A model generated the notes under the pieces. The model saw only the letters and a program-made list of their open reading frames with translations. It searched no databases and was not told the DNA's origin. 20,882 bases of DNA from Candidatus [Bacteroides] periocalifornicus. GTDB taxonomy: Bacteria > Bacteroidota > Bacteroidia > Bacteroidales > CAJPTX01. Each line of letters begins with the position of its first letter. The stretch's first letter is position 1. The stretch is taken from contig LIIK01000044.1 in the NCBI GenBank assembly GCA_001421095.1, positions 1-20,882 of the forward strand. The letters are read 5' to 3'. Below, one piece after another: positions 1 through 6,670 of this stretch. The position numbers were made by a program, and so were the translations under genes.

Positions 1-672
1 CTCCCTGCGCCGGTGGTGGCCAGCCTCAAGCGGATCAAGGATGCCAACCGCTACAACCCCCGGGTGCTCAAGGCCGTGGAGACGTTCCTAGAGAAGATCG
101 ACCAGTCGCTCCTCGGAAAGCTCGCGGACGTTCCGGGGTTTGACAAGGTGCTGGAGGACATGGCCCAACAGGGTGGCAAGTTCGTGGGGGGGCGATTCCT
201 GCTGGAGTATTTCGCGCAGCTGGCCGACCAGTTCGATGATCTGGCCTTCGAGGTGTCGACCGCGCTGGTGGTGAACGGCAGGAACGTCGGGCGGATCTAC
301 GATGCGGTCGTCCACATCGGGGGGCGGGAGATCCGCTTTGAGCTCAAGTGCTGGTCGCGCTGGGCCCACTGGTCCGACGGAGCCTTCCGCGGGCAGTTCC
401 TCAAGGACCTCGCGTCGATGGCGAAGGGGAATCCCGTCAGGTGGGTCTTCGACGGCTCGAAGCTCGACCGGGCCACCGTCAAGCGGCACGTGCTAGAGGC
501 CCTGCGCGAGCTGGGGTTCCGCGGGAAGGTGGATCGCCTGCTACTGGACAATAAGGAGGCCGAAAAGAAACTGAAAGACATACTAGAAAGGGAAATCCAG
601 AATTCAACGCAGCTGATCGAGGCCCTAGAAAGCGATCAGGTGTTCGACATCATATTCGAAATCGCAGAGTAG
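1..672 (+). CDS. C-terminal part of a polymorphic-type toxin with a PD-(D/E)xK nuclease-like domain (partial)
   Basis: The reading frame is open to the window edge (Leu-Pro-Ala-Pro before the GTG at 13), so this is probably the tail of a longer secreted or contact-dependent toxin whose delivery part lies outside. Counting from the GTG, residues 80-120 show the restriction-endonuclease pattern: Glu80 on a predicted strand, Asp97 (IYDAVV), then Glu110-Leu-Lys112 (RFELKCW), followed by a helical F-x-Q-x-L-K-D-L stretch. D...ExK is the metal-binding triad of this fold. The last 40 or so residues are charged and helical, and are written in clearly more AT-rich DNA. The gene stops 2 bp before the next ATG, the usual arrangement of a toxin with its immunity gene. 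The family is not recognised by name. A non-toxin restriction-like protein remains possible. Confidence 0.6.
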   Translation, partial: LPAPVVASLKRIKDANRYNPRVLKAVETFLEKIDQSLLGKLADVPGFDKVLEDMAQQGGKFVGGRFLLEYFAQLADQFDDLAFEVSTALVVNGRNVGRIYDAVVHIGGREIRFELKCWSRWAHWSDGAFRGQFLKDLASMAKGNPVRWVFDGSKLDRATVKRHVLEALRELGFRGKVDRLLLDNKEAEKKLKDILEREIQNSTQLIEALESDQVFDIIFEIAE

Positions 673-674
673 CC

Positions 675-1712
675 ATGTATGAGCCAATATGTCGGAGGCC
701 ATCGAGCCAGATGTTTATCTTTGACAGCCGGATCTTCATCCTGGAGGCGTGGGACGACCGCCCGCAACGGCACGCCCACGAACTCTCATTGGATGGGGAC
801 GTGCTGTCGGACATCCACCTCCCGGACGAGCACCTCAGCACCATCGGGCAGGAGTATGGGCAGTGGATGATCGCGTACAACGACCGAACCCGCGGTCGGG
901 AATGGCTCACCGTTTTCTCCCTGGCGGGAGAATCCCTGGTGTCCATTGACGGGCTGGAGGGTTTCCCCCAGGTGATTCCACGGGGGGGGCACGAGTACTA
1001 CCTGCTGGGGCGGCACCTCGTCCGCTACGATAGCCAGACCCTACAGCACGAGGACCTGGGGCTCGCCCCGTGGGATCTCCCCATCTACCGCGGCGCGTGC
1101 GGGGGGCTTCACTTCCTCACGGAGGCCTGGCAGACCCGGCTCCTCGCCCTGCGGGATGCGGGGGGGCGGGGGCTGGAGGAGGTCTGGCGGATCGACTTCG
1201 CCGAGAGCGACCGGCATGTGGGGTGGCAGGGCCGGGTGCCCGGGCAGGTGAACTTCCTCAACCTCTACGGGGATGACGCCTGGATCTCCACGCACGTGCG
1301 CACCTACCGGGTGGATATCCGCACGGGGCAGATTCGCGCCGTGCGGGCGCGCTTCCTGCCGGAGTTCCTGGTGGAGGGGGGCATCGGCTACGCCCTCTGC
1401 CCCGGGGAGTTCCGCGCCATGGACATGGCCCGCGGCATCCTGCTGCGCGAGGGGCCGCGGCTGTCCTTCCCCCTGGGGGGGGAGGCGCTCCGCTGCGGCT
1501 TCGAGGATCTACTCGTGCGGGACGGGATCCTCTACGTCTCGGTGTCGCTGTGGTCCAGCGGGCTATACCTGCTGGCGGCCTTCGATGTGCAGGCGGAGCG
1601 GTTCGTGTGGCACGATGCCTGGGGCGGTTGGCCCATCCGCTCGGTGCATATCCTCGGGGATCGTCTGATCGCCGACAGCCGGGACGAGGTGCGCATCTAC
1701 GCGCGGGAGTAG
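675..1712 (+). CDS. Probable immunity protein, beta-propeller-like (hypothetical)
   Basis: 345 residues with no signal peptide or membrane segment, so probably cytoplasmic. The chain is made of repeated short strands with aromatic and Gly-Asp turns (for example YYLLGRHLVRYDSQT, LYGDDAWISTHVRTYRVDI, VRDGILYVSVSLWSSGLYLL and HILGDRLIADSRDEVRIYA). This periodicity of about 40-50 residues suggests a beta-propeller, perhaps six or seven blades. The ATG lies 2 bp after the upstream stop, so the two genes are almost certainly cotranscribed. An immunity role against the upstream nuclease is inferred only from position; no immunity family was recognised. GC content is very high, matching the upstream gene and unlike the rest of the window, which suggests both arrived together by transfer. 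Non-immunity propeller proteins are the main alternative. Confidence 0.6.
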   Translation: MYEPICRRPSSQMFIFDSRIFILEAWDDRPQRHAHELSLDGDVLSDIHLPDEHLSTIGQEYGQWMIAYNDRTRGREWLTVFSLAGESLVSIDGLEGFPQVIPRGGHEYYLLGRHLVRYDSQTLQHEDLGLAPWDLPIYRGACGGLHFLTEAWQTRLLALRDAGGRGLEEVWRIDFAESDRHVGWQGRVPGQVNFLNLYGDDAWISTHVRTYRVDIRTGQIRAVRARFLPEFLVEGGIGYALCPGEFRAMDMARGILLREGPRLSFPLGGEALRCGFEDLLVRDGILYVSVSLWSSGLYLLAAFDVQAERFVWHDAWGGWPIRSVHILGDRLIADSRDEVRIYARE

Positions 1713-1766
1713 GGCCCACAGCCCTTCGTGGCGATGGTGTCCCGAGAGATGGACTGGGAAGGGGGT

Positions 1767-2081
1767 ATGAAGGAAAAAATCCCAGTGAAGACTATTATGA
1801 AGAGGAGGCTGCGCAAATGGGTTATTACAGCGGGCATCTCGATCACCTGCCTAGGCGCTTGGCTCTGTGCCCACTTCTGGCGAGACATGGTCTCCTCCCC
1901 CTTAGAGTTCTACGTACTGGAGGAGGCTTCATATTCCTACAAAAGGGAGGCTGCGAAAAAACTGTACTCATCATTTGGATGGAGCGGAGCATACGATCCC
2001 GACTCGAGGATGCCTTTGGCGCAGCGTACAGTTGAACACTTTGCTAACATATCGTTGCTATTTTGTGTGCTACTACCGTGA
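1767..2081 (+). CDS. Small hypothetical protein with one N-terminal membrane segment, possibly frameshifted
   Basis: About 104 residues from the ATG at 1767, which follows a GGAAGGGGG purine stretch; an in-frame ATG at 1728 would add 13 residues. A basic start (MKEKIPVKTIMKRRLRKW) leads into a hydrophobic segment (VITAGISITCLGAWLCAHFW), then a polar region. That is the topology of a signal-anchored inner-membrane protein facing outward. The last residues (FANISLLFCVLLP) look unlike a natural C-terminus, while the next frame continues with protein-like sequence to 2196, so a frameshift near 2055-2070 is likely. The function is not recognised. Its place right after a toxin-immunity pair makes a second, decaying immunity or effector-accessory gene a reasonable guess. 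Confidence 0.45.
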   Translation: MKEKIPVKTIMKRRLRKWVITAGISITCLGAWLCAHFWRDMVSSPLEFYVLEEASYSYKREAAKKLYSSFGWSGAYDPDSRMPLAQRTVEHFANISLLFCVLLP

Positions 2082-2196
2082 AACGAGATACCTAACCTGC
2101 AATTTCAAGGAGGGGAGTGAATACGACTCAGCCTATAGTGCCTGGGACAATATTTTTACGAAAGTTTCTGGCTATATTTGTACCTCTTTCCAGTGA
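2053..2196 (+). pseudogene. Probable out-of-frame continuation of the preceding small gene
   Basis: In frame 1 this stretch encodes CYYRETRYLTCNF followed by KEGSEYDSAYSAWDNIF, a well-mixed polar and aromatic sequence that looks like real coding sequence but has no convincing start of its own (the only nearby ATG, at 1975, lies within the upstream gene in another frame). Adding or removing bases around 2055-2070, where there is a TTTT run, would join it to the gene that starts at 1767 and give a protein of about 142 residues. Its stop at 2194-2196 overlaps a GTG start in the GTGA arrangement, as expected for the true 3' end of a coupled gene. A sequencing error cannot be excluded. Confidence 0.4.
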
Positions 2197-2402
2197 AAAA
2201 AAAACTAAAGCTTATGCCTGATAGCGTCATAGAATCGCGCGCTGAGTCAAAATGCGCTCCCGATAGTAGCAAATTGGGTAGGGAAGTGAAAGGAAATCGA
2301 GTGGCTTTAAAATCCCTGTTGCAATGGGGGCTATATTTCGGCCTACTAATCGTTATCGGTTATGTTTTGGCATGGATAGTATACTATTTCACAGCTGATT
2401 AG
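2193..2402 (+). CDS. Small hypothetical protein with a C-terminal membrane segment
   Basis: The GTG at 2193 overlaps the preceding TGA by three bases (GTGA) and gives 69 residues; the alternative start is the ATG at 2214 (62 residues). The N-terminal half is polar and charged, and residues 45-66 or so form one strongly hydrophobic helix (LYFGLLIVIGYVLAWIVYYF), ending four residues later. A tail-anchored small inner-membrane protein fits. The start codon is followed by a run of nine A, a potential slippage site. The gene belongs with the two preceding reading frames as a short AT-richer string downstream of the GC-rich toxin-immunity genes. The family is not recognised and no function is proposed. 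Confidence 0.4.
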   Translation: MKKKLKLMPDSVIESRAESKCAPDSSKLGREVKGNRVALKSLLQWGLYFGLLIVIGYVLAWIVYYFTAD

Positions 2403-2515
2403 TGGTATTCCCAAATTAGAATGAGCTCCCTTTGCGCATCCAAACTGCATGCCTGAAAAGAGGGATGGGTGCTATGCTCTGCTATCTACGAAAGCAAAAA
2501 TCCCTATTTTTAGGG

Positions 2516-2547
2516 ATTGCCCAAACAAACGAATAGCCCGACCTTTG
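2516..2547 (+). promoter_or_regulatory. Probable Bacteroidota-type promoter of the flavodoxin gene
   Basis: ATTG at 2516-2519, a 20-bp spacer, then GACCTTTG at 2540-2547. This is one mismatch from TTTG at -33 and one from TAnnTTTG at -7, with the right spacing. The start codon lies about 33 bases after the -7 element. It supports the ATG at 2581 over the longer open frame that begins at 2449. Confidence 0.55.
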
Positions 2548-2580
2548 CGGTGTAAATTAACACAATCACAGAGTTCGAAC

Positions 2581-3081
2581 ATGGAAAAGGTAGGAATCTT
2601 CTTTGGGTCGTCGACAGGAAATACGGAATCGGCAGCTGAAGCCATAAAAGGGCTGCTAGGCAACGCTGAGCTCTTTAATGTAGCCGACACCAAGGCTGCC
2701 AAGATGGCGGAGTTCACAAACCTGATTATCGGCACAAGCACTTGGGGTGTTGGTGACCTCCAGGATGATATGGAAGGCTTTGTGAGCGATATGGCCAGCG
2801 TAGATCTGAAAGGTAAGAAAGTGGCTCTTTTCGGATTAGGCGACCAGAGTTCGTACGGCGACACCTACTGCGATGGAATGGGCAAGGTATACCAGGCTCT
2901 GCAAGGTAAAGGCTGCGATGTTATAGGCTTTATGCCCACTGCTGGATATGAGTTTGATGCCTCAGTTGCTGTGGATGGAGGCGAGTTTGTCGGCCTAGCG
3001 CTTGATGCTGACAATCAGGGTGAAAAGACTGACGAACGAATCAAGACTTGGGTAGCTAAGATTCAGAAGGAGTTTAAGTAG
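2581..3081 (+). CDS. fldA: Flavodoxin (long-chain type)
   Basis: 166 residues, a cytoplasmic FMN electron carrier for low-potential reactions. The FMN phosphate loop is residues 9-16 (GSSTGNTE). Trp55 in STWGVGDL and Tyr92 in GDQSSYGDTYCDG are the two aromatic residues that stack on the isoalloxazine ring. The roughly 20-residue insertion in the fifth strand (about 119-146) marks the long-chain class. The frame is open from 2449, but the ATG at 2581 gives the canonical N-terminus MEKVGIFFGSSTG and lies just downstream of a plausible promoter. A rho-independent terminator follows at 3144-3176. The next gene, DUF2023, commonly accompanies flavodoxin in Bacteroidales, which supports the identification. 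Confidence 0.95.
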   Translation: MEKVGIFFGSSTGNTESAAEAIKGLLGNAELFNVADTKAAKMAEFTNLIIGTSTWGVGDLQDDMEGFVSDMASVDLKGKKVALFGLGDQSSYGDTYCDGMGKVYQALQGKGCDVIGFMPTAGYEFDASVAVDGGEFVGLALDADNQGEKTDERIKTWVAKIQKEFK

Positions 3082-3143
3082 GCTGCGTAGGGTGTGTGTA
3101 TCATTGAGAGTGCAGCACCCGTCCTCTTTTTGGTTAACTGCAA

Positions 3144-3176
3144 GTGCCTGCCCAGCTTGAGGGTGGGCACTTTTTT
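3144..3176 (+). terminator. Rho-independent terminator after flavodoxin
   Basis: GTGCCTGCCC at 3144-3153 pairs with GGGTGGGCAC at 3161-3170 (one mismatch) across a 7-base loop, followed by six T. It lies between flavodoxin and the DUF2023 gene, so the second gene is expressed by read-through or from its own promoter. Confidence 0.85.
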
Positions 3177-3282
3177 ACAATGCGGAGGCACCTCGTTTCT
3201 TCAAGGGAATGGGGCAGTTCGTATAATCGTTTTCAGCTGCAGCCCGAGTAAGGGCAGATTACATTCTTCTTCTCGAAGTAGC

Positions 3283-3711
3283 ATGAGTATCAATTTCAAG
3301 ATCCTGTGCCACCATGTGTATGAGTTCCATAAAGGCTTACGCCAGCTGGTGCTCCATACCCTACCCGCCTCCGAGTTGGGCGAGGCTGCTTTATTCTTGC
3401 AGGATAAGGGAATAGCCTATTGGGCGCAGCCAGTGGGACCTCTGAAGTATAACCTCTATTTCGGTCATCCTGCGTGTGTGCAGATTGCACGCTCTTTTGG
3501 ACAGGTTGGTCTACAAGAGCTTAGCGATGAAGAGGACTTCATTTTGGGTACAATGCTGGGGTACGACCGGCTACAGCAGTGCCAGAGATACTTAAGTAGA
3601 AAGGCGAAGCGTCTGTCGAATCCCAGGGGCTCGACCTCTACACCCAACTGTGCCACTGGGGGATTGAGTCCGCAAAATATCCTCAAAAGTGTACCTGAGG
3701 ATGCAGCCTGA
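3283..3711 (+). CDS. DUF2023 family protein
   Basis: 142 residues from the ATG at 3283, soluble, with no signal peptide. The start (INFKILCHHVYEFHKGLRQLVLHTLP) is the conserved opening of DUF2023, a small Bacteroidota family found next to flavodoxin genes. The middle (GIAYWAQPVGPLKYNLYFGHPACVQI) and the acidic segment ELSDEEDFILGTMLGYDRLQQCQRYL complete the domain by about residue 105. The remaining 35 residues are Ser/Pro-rich, low in conservation and longer than I expect for the family. The frame is open from 3094, but that extension runs through the terminator and is not protein-like. The function is unknown. Linkage to flavodoxin suggests a role in iron- or redox-dependent electron transfer, which is inference. 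Confidence 0.85.
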   Translation: MSINFKILCHHVYEFHKGLRQLVLHTLPASELGEAALFLQDKGIAYWAQPVGPLKYNLYFGHPACVQIARSFGQVGLQELSDEEDFILGTMLGYDRLQQCQRYLSRKAKRLSNPRGSTSTPNCATGGLSPQNILKSVPEDAA

Positions 3712-3736
3712 TCCAACCTGTACGGGAAGAACAGGG

Positions 3737-3768
3737 TTTGGTGCAATCAGAATAATAAACTACCTTTG
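3737..3768 (+). promoter_or_regulatory. Bacteroidota-type promoter of dnaN
   Basis: TTTG at 3737-3740, a 20-bp spacer, then TACCTTTG at 3761-3768, a full match to the -33/-7 consensus. Transcription would start near 3775, giving a leader of about 65 bases before the dnaN ATG. Confidence 0.8.
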
Positions 3769-3839
3769 CCAAGTAGCATTCGGGCTAATGCCCCTTCTAC
3801 AGCTATTGGTATTCAAGATCTTAACTAGCACAACGGCAA

Positions 3840-5027
3840 ATGGAATTTACGGTATCGAGTAGCGTGCTGCATAGGCACCTAAGCATTGTGAATCGAGTGG
3901 TAACGGGAAAATCAACCCTGCCGATTCTCGATTACTTCCTCTTTTCGGTGGATGAGGGTAAATTACGGCTTATGGGGTCTGATCTGGAGACCACCATTAC
4001 CACAACTCTCCCGTTGAATGATATGATGGCGGCAGGACAGGTTGGGGTGCCAGCCCGCTTGCTGATTAGCACGCTCAAGGAGTTTCCTGACATGCTCCTC
4101 CACTTCAAGGTGGATGATTCCACGCACTCGATAAGTGTGGAGTACGAGTCCAACAGCCGGAAGGGTGCTTTCGACTTGGTAGGTGCTGATGCCGAGGAAT
4201 TTCCGCAGCTACCAGAGGTTGGCCAAGGGCAGAAAACCGAGATTGAGATTACCACGGAAATCCTGGTGCAAGGATTGGCAAATACCCTGTTCTCTATGGG
4301 TACATCTAATCTCACGGCGCACCTTTTCGGCGTGCTATTGGAGGCAAAGCAAGAGCATCTCCGCTTCGTAGCAACTGACTCTAGCCGCATTTCCTGCTAT
4401 ACGAGGACAGACGTACACCCCGACGGTGTGATGAGCGTTCTGCTTCCAGGGCGTCCGGCCCAGATGCTCGGTAGCGTTTTTGGCAAGGCGGGCGACCCGT
4501 TGAAAATCGCATTTGATGAACACAACCTGGTCTTCACTACAGATACCGTGCAGGTGATCTGTCGCCTTACAGAAGCGCATTTCCCCGATTACGAATCGGT
4601 TTTTCCGAAAAACAACAATTTCAAGCTCCTAGTGGATCGCGAATTGCTACATAATGCCATTCGCCAAGTATCTCCATTCTCCAACCAGGGTACGAATCTT
4701 GTTGCGCTTGAGATGCATAATGACCAGCTCACAGTGCGCTCGAATAACTTTGAGAATCGTAACAGGGCCTTTCAAACAATCCCTTGCGAATATGACGGAG
4801 AGGAGCGGACAGTAGGATTCAGAACCCACTTCCTCACAGAACTCTTGCAGGTAATATCATCGCAAGAGGTGGTTTTCTATCTGGCGGAGAACGTGCAGTC
4901 TAGCGTACTTGTTCGCCCCACGGTGAATCCGAGTGAGGCAGAAGATCTACTTATGATAGTGATGCCTTCATCGCTCGACAGCTATGGCTATAATGCCTAC
5001 GCCACCGATGGGGAAGAGCAGGGATAG
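3840..5027 (+). CDS. dnaN: DNA polymerase III subunit beta (sliding clamp)
   Basis: 395 residues. Two copies form a ring on DNA that tethers the replicative polymerase and recruits ligases and repair polymerases. The start MEFTVSSSVLHRHLSIVNRVV and the following LPILDYFLFSVDEGKLRLMGSDLETTI are typical of domain I. LPEVGQGQKTEIEIT opens domain II, and FPDYESVFPKNNNFKLLVDRELL opens domain III. The core ends near LLMIVMP; the clamp C-terminus usually stops within a few residues of this Met-Pro. Here about 18 residues follow (SSLDSYGYNAYATDGEEQG), a small acidic extension beside the partner-binding cleft. The gene is monocistronic, with its own promoter and a strong terminator, and is not beside dnaA. 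Confidence 0.97.
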   Translation: MEFTVSSSVLHRHLSIVNRVVTGKSTLPILDYFLFSVDEGKLRLMGSDLETTITTTLPLNDMMAAGQVGVPARLLISTLKEFPDMLLHFKVDDSTHSISVEYESNSRKGAFDLVGADAEEFPQLPEVGQGQKTEIEITTEILVQGLANTLFSMGTSNLTAHLFGVLLEAKQEHLRFVATDSSRISCYTRTDVHPDGVMSVLLPGRPAQMLGSVFGKAGDPLKIAFDEHNLVFTTDTVQVICRLTEAHFPDYESVFPKNNNFKLLVDRELLHNAIRQVSPFSNQGTNLVALEMHNDQLTVRSNNFENRNRAFQTIPCEYDGEERTVGFRTHFLTELLQVISSQEVVFYLAENVQSSVLVRPTVNPSEAEDLLMIVMPSSLDSYGYNAYATDGEEQG

Positions 5028-5116
5028 GCTACTGAGAATCGTTATTTTTCCAGGAGAATCCTAGTTGCGGCCCCCACAGCATCGCGACAAAAGGACGAAG
5101 GTACCCCCATAGAGAG

Positions 5117-5161
5117 CGCACGGTCTACCCGAAAAGAAGGAGTGAGCCGTGCGTTTTTTTT
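5117..5161 (+). terminator. Rho-independent terminator after dnaN
   Basis: CGCACGG at 5117-5123 pairs perfectly with CCGTGCG at 5147-5153 around a purine-rich loop, followed by eight T. Confidence 0.88.
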
Positions 5162-5267
5162 GTATCCACACCTACTCGTAGCCATCAATATTTGATTCTA
5201 TTTCTTACTGTTTTACAGCTATTTGCTGGGAAAACCTATGAACTTTTCTCGATTCCTTGGCTATTGG

Positions 5268-5299
5268 TTTGGTTATTTCATGCATTTGGATTACCTTTG
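5268..5299 (+). promoter_or_regulatory. Bacteroidota-type promoter of the SiaC-family gene
   Basis: TTTG at 5268-5271, a 20-bp spacer, then TACCTTTG at 5292-5299, a full consensus match. The predicted start of transcription is near 5306, about 42 bases before the ATG at 5348. Confidence 0.82.
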
Positions 5300-5347
5300 A
5301 ACTCCGAAATCTATCGTTTACATTCCCCAAATGTAAAAGCGTAGGCC

Positions 5348-5752
5348 ATGTTGCAGACTCCGTACCGAATCGCCCCGTCGTCTACAACTCCCGAGGTAGC
5401 ATTTGACCCTGACAGAGGGTCGCTTAGACTATCGGGATTGTCTATGCCTGAGAATGTTACCGCATTCTACGGCCCTGTACTCGAGTGGGTACGTGAGTAT
5501 GCGCAAGCACCTGCGCCCCACACGCAGGTTACTATCGATCTGGCATATTTTAATACGGCTACTTCCAAGGTTCTTCTCGAATTCTTCGGCGCCATGCAGG
5601 ATATGGCCGATGCTGGGCATGATGTTGGTATTCGCTGGTATTATAATCAGAACGATCTCGATATGCGAGATGCAGCGGAAGACTACGCAATACTCCTCTC
5701 AACGCCTGTAGAAGTCCTTCCTAAAGATGACGAGGGGACGATGAAGGGGTAA
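5348..5752 (+). CDS. SiaC-family regulatory phosphoprotein (DUF1987)
   Basis: 134 residues, soluble. The family hallmarks are clear: AFDPDRGSLRLSGLSMPENV, the FYGPVLEWVREY helix, IDLAYFNTATSKVLLEFF, and HDVGIRWYYNQNDLDMRDAAEDY. In Pseudomonas, SiaC is phosphorylated on a threonine by the SiaB kinase, dephosphorylated by SiaA, and in its active form binds a diguanylate cyclase. The phosphorylatable position should lie in the YFNTATSK segment (Thr70 or a neighbour). No kinase or phosphatase gene is adjacent, and it has its own promoter, so it appears as an orphan whose partners are elsewhere. The start is the ATG at 5348, about 42 bases after the predicted transcription start. The family is certain; the pathway in this organism is not. 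Confidence 0.9.
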   Translation: MLQTPYRIAPSSTTPEVAFDPDRGSLRLSGLSMPENVTAFYGPVLEWVREYAQAPAPHTQVTIDLAYFNTATSKVLLEFFGAMQDMADAGHDVGIRWYYNQNDLDMRDAAEDYAILLSTPVEVLPKDDEGTMKG

Positions 5753-5881
5753 CCCTTAAGCCACTTTAGCACAGAGCATTTTGTAGCTTGAGTTGGCTGG
5801 GACTGAGGAGGATCTTTACCAGCTACCCGCTACGGAAAATCATAAGCAGTCTGAGCTAGCCATAGTTCTCGTACACGGCGC

Positions 5882-5914
5882 ATTGTCGGGACGGTCTAGA
5901 ACTGGTTATTATTG
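5882..5914 (+). promoter_or_regulatory. Possible promoter of the nitroreductase gene
   Basis: ATTG at 5882-5885, a 21-bp spacer, then TATTATTG at 5907-5914, each one base off consensus. The ATG at 5933 would follow a very short leader of roughly a dozen bases. Confidence 0.4.
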
Positions 5915-5932
5915 CCTTAGTATTTCTTTGTT

Positions 5933-6670
5933 ATGGATTACAAAACACACCGATCCATCCGTTCATTTCTCCCTAAAGAGGTTGCACCAGCACTCTTGGA
6001 ATCCATTGTTGCTACGGGGGCTCGCGCCTCTAATACGGGGAATATGCAAACCTACTCTGTGGTTATTTCTAGAACCCAAGAGGAGAGAGCCGCCCTTGCC
6101 CCACTGCACTTCAACCAGCCAATGGTCTTGCAGGCGCCGTTGCTTCTAACGATATGTGCTGATTTCAATCGTTTTTCCTCTTGGTGTACCCTGCGAGGCG
6201 CAAAACCAGGATACCTAAATCTAATGGGGTTGCTTGCGGGCACTACCGATGCCATGCTTTTTGCGCAAAATATGGCAGTGGCTGCCGAAGAGAGCGGATT
6301 GGGCATCTGCTATCTTGGAACCACCCTCTACAGTATGGAGGCGATGTGCCAGCAGCTTAAGTTGCCCCGTGGTGTTGTGCCCATTGTGGCTATGGTTATG
6401 GGGTATCCTGCTGAAGAACCGCAGCTTACAGAACGAATCACACCCAGTGCCCTTATTCACTACGGTTCTTACCAGCAATACACCCCCCAGCAGCTAGAAG
6501 CGATCTATCAGCCTATAGAAGAGTTGCCTGCTAATATTCAGTACGTTAAAGAGAATTCCAAGCCTTCATTGGCACACGTATTCACCGAGGTTCGTTACCG
6601 GCCTGCACTGTATGCCGAGCTCTCGGGGCAAATAGCCGAAACCCTTAGAAAGCAGGGTTTTGAGATTTAG
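5933..6670 (+). CDS. Nitroreductase-family FMN oxidoreductase (NfsA/FRP-like)
   Basis: 245 residues, cytoplasmic; it reduces nitro compounds, quinones or flavins with NAD(P)H on a bound FMN. The N-terminal HRSIRSF is the conserved Arg-Ser-x-Arg flavin-phosphate contact. ARASNTGNMQTYSV (about 30-43) is the second FMN-binding segment, and ESGLGICYLGTTLYSMEAMC (about 122-141) is the glycine-rich FMN loop. KLPRGVVPIVAMVMGYPAEEP is the strand pair that ends the core in NfsA-like members. The C-terminal 60 residues form an extra helical tail, as in the NfsA/FRP subgroup. The last 11 bases overlap the next gene, which points to coupled translation with an outer-membrane protein, an unusual partner. 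The physiological substrate cannot be told from sequence. Confidence 0.9.
   Translation: MDYKTHRSIRSFLPKEVAPALLESIVATGARASNTGNMQTYSVVISRTQEERAALAPLHFNQPMVLQAPLLLTICADFNRFSSWCTLRGAKPGYLNLMGLLAGTTDAMLFAQNMAVAAEESGLGICYLGTTLYSMEAMCQQLKLPRGVVPIVAMVMGYPAEEPQLTERITPSALIHYGSYQQYTPQQLEAIYQPIEELPANIQYVKENSKPSLAHVFTEVRYRPALYAELSGQIAETLRKQGFEI

Larger units (their letters stand above)
5028..5347 (+). other. Intergenic region between dnaN and the SiaC-family gene
   Basis: About 320 bases without a gene. The first 130 hold the dnaN terminator; the rest is AT-rich and ends with the promoter of the next gene. No other element was seen. Confidence 0.6.

Noticed and set aside
88..489. Open frame on the minus strand inside the toxin gene
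   Set aside because: Pro/Glu/Arg-rich shadow of a GC-rich gene in the opposite frame; no start context or protein-like pattern.
1258..1719. Minus-strand open frame of 153 codons in the immunity gene
   Set aside because: Arg/Pro/Ala-rich product of high GC in an antisense frame; overlaps a gene with better signals.
3094..3282. Long N-terminal extension of the DUF2023 protein
   Set aside because: It would run through a strong terminator and lacks the family's conserved start; the ATG at 3283 fits better.
3712..3740. Terminator after the DUF2023 gene
   Set aside because: AACCTGT and ACAGGGTT could pair but no T-run follows, and the right arm overlaps the dnaN -33 element.
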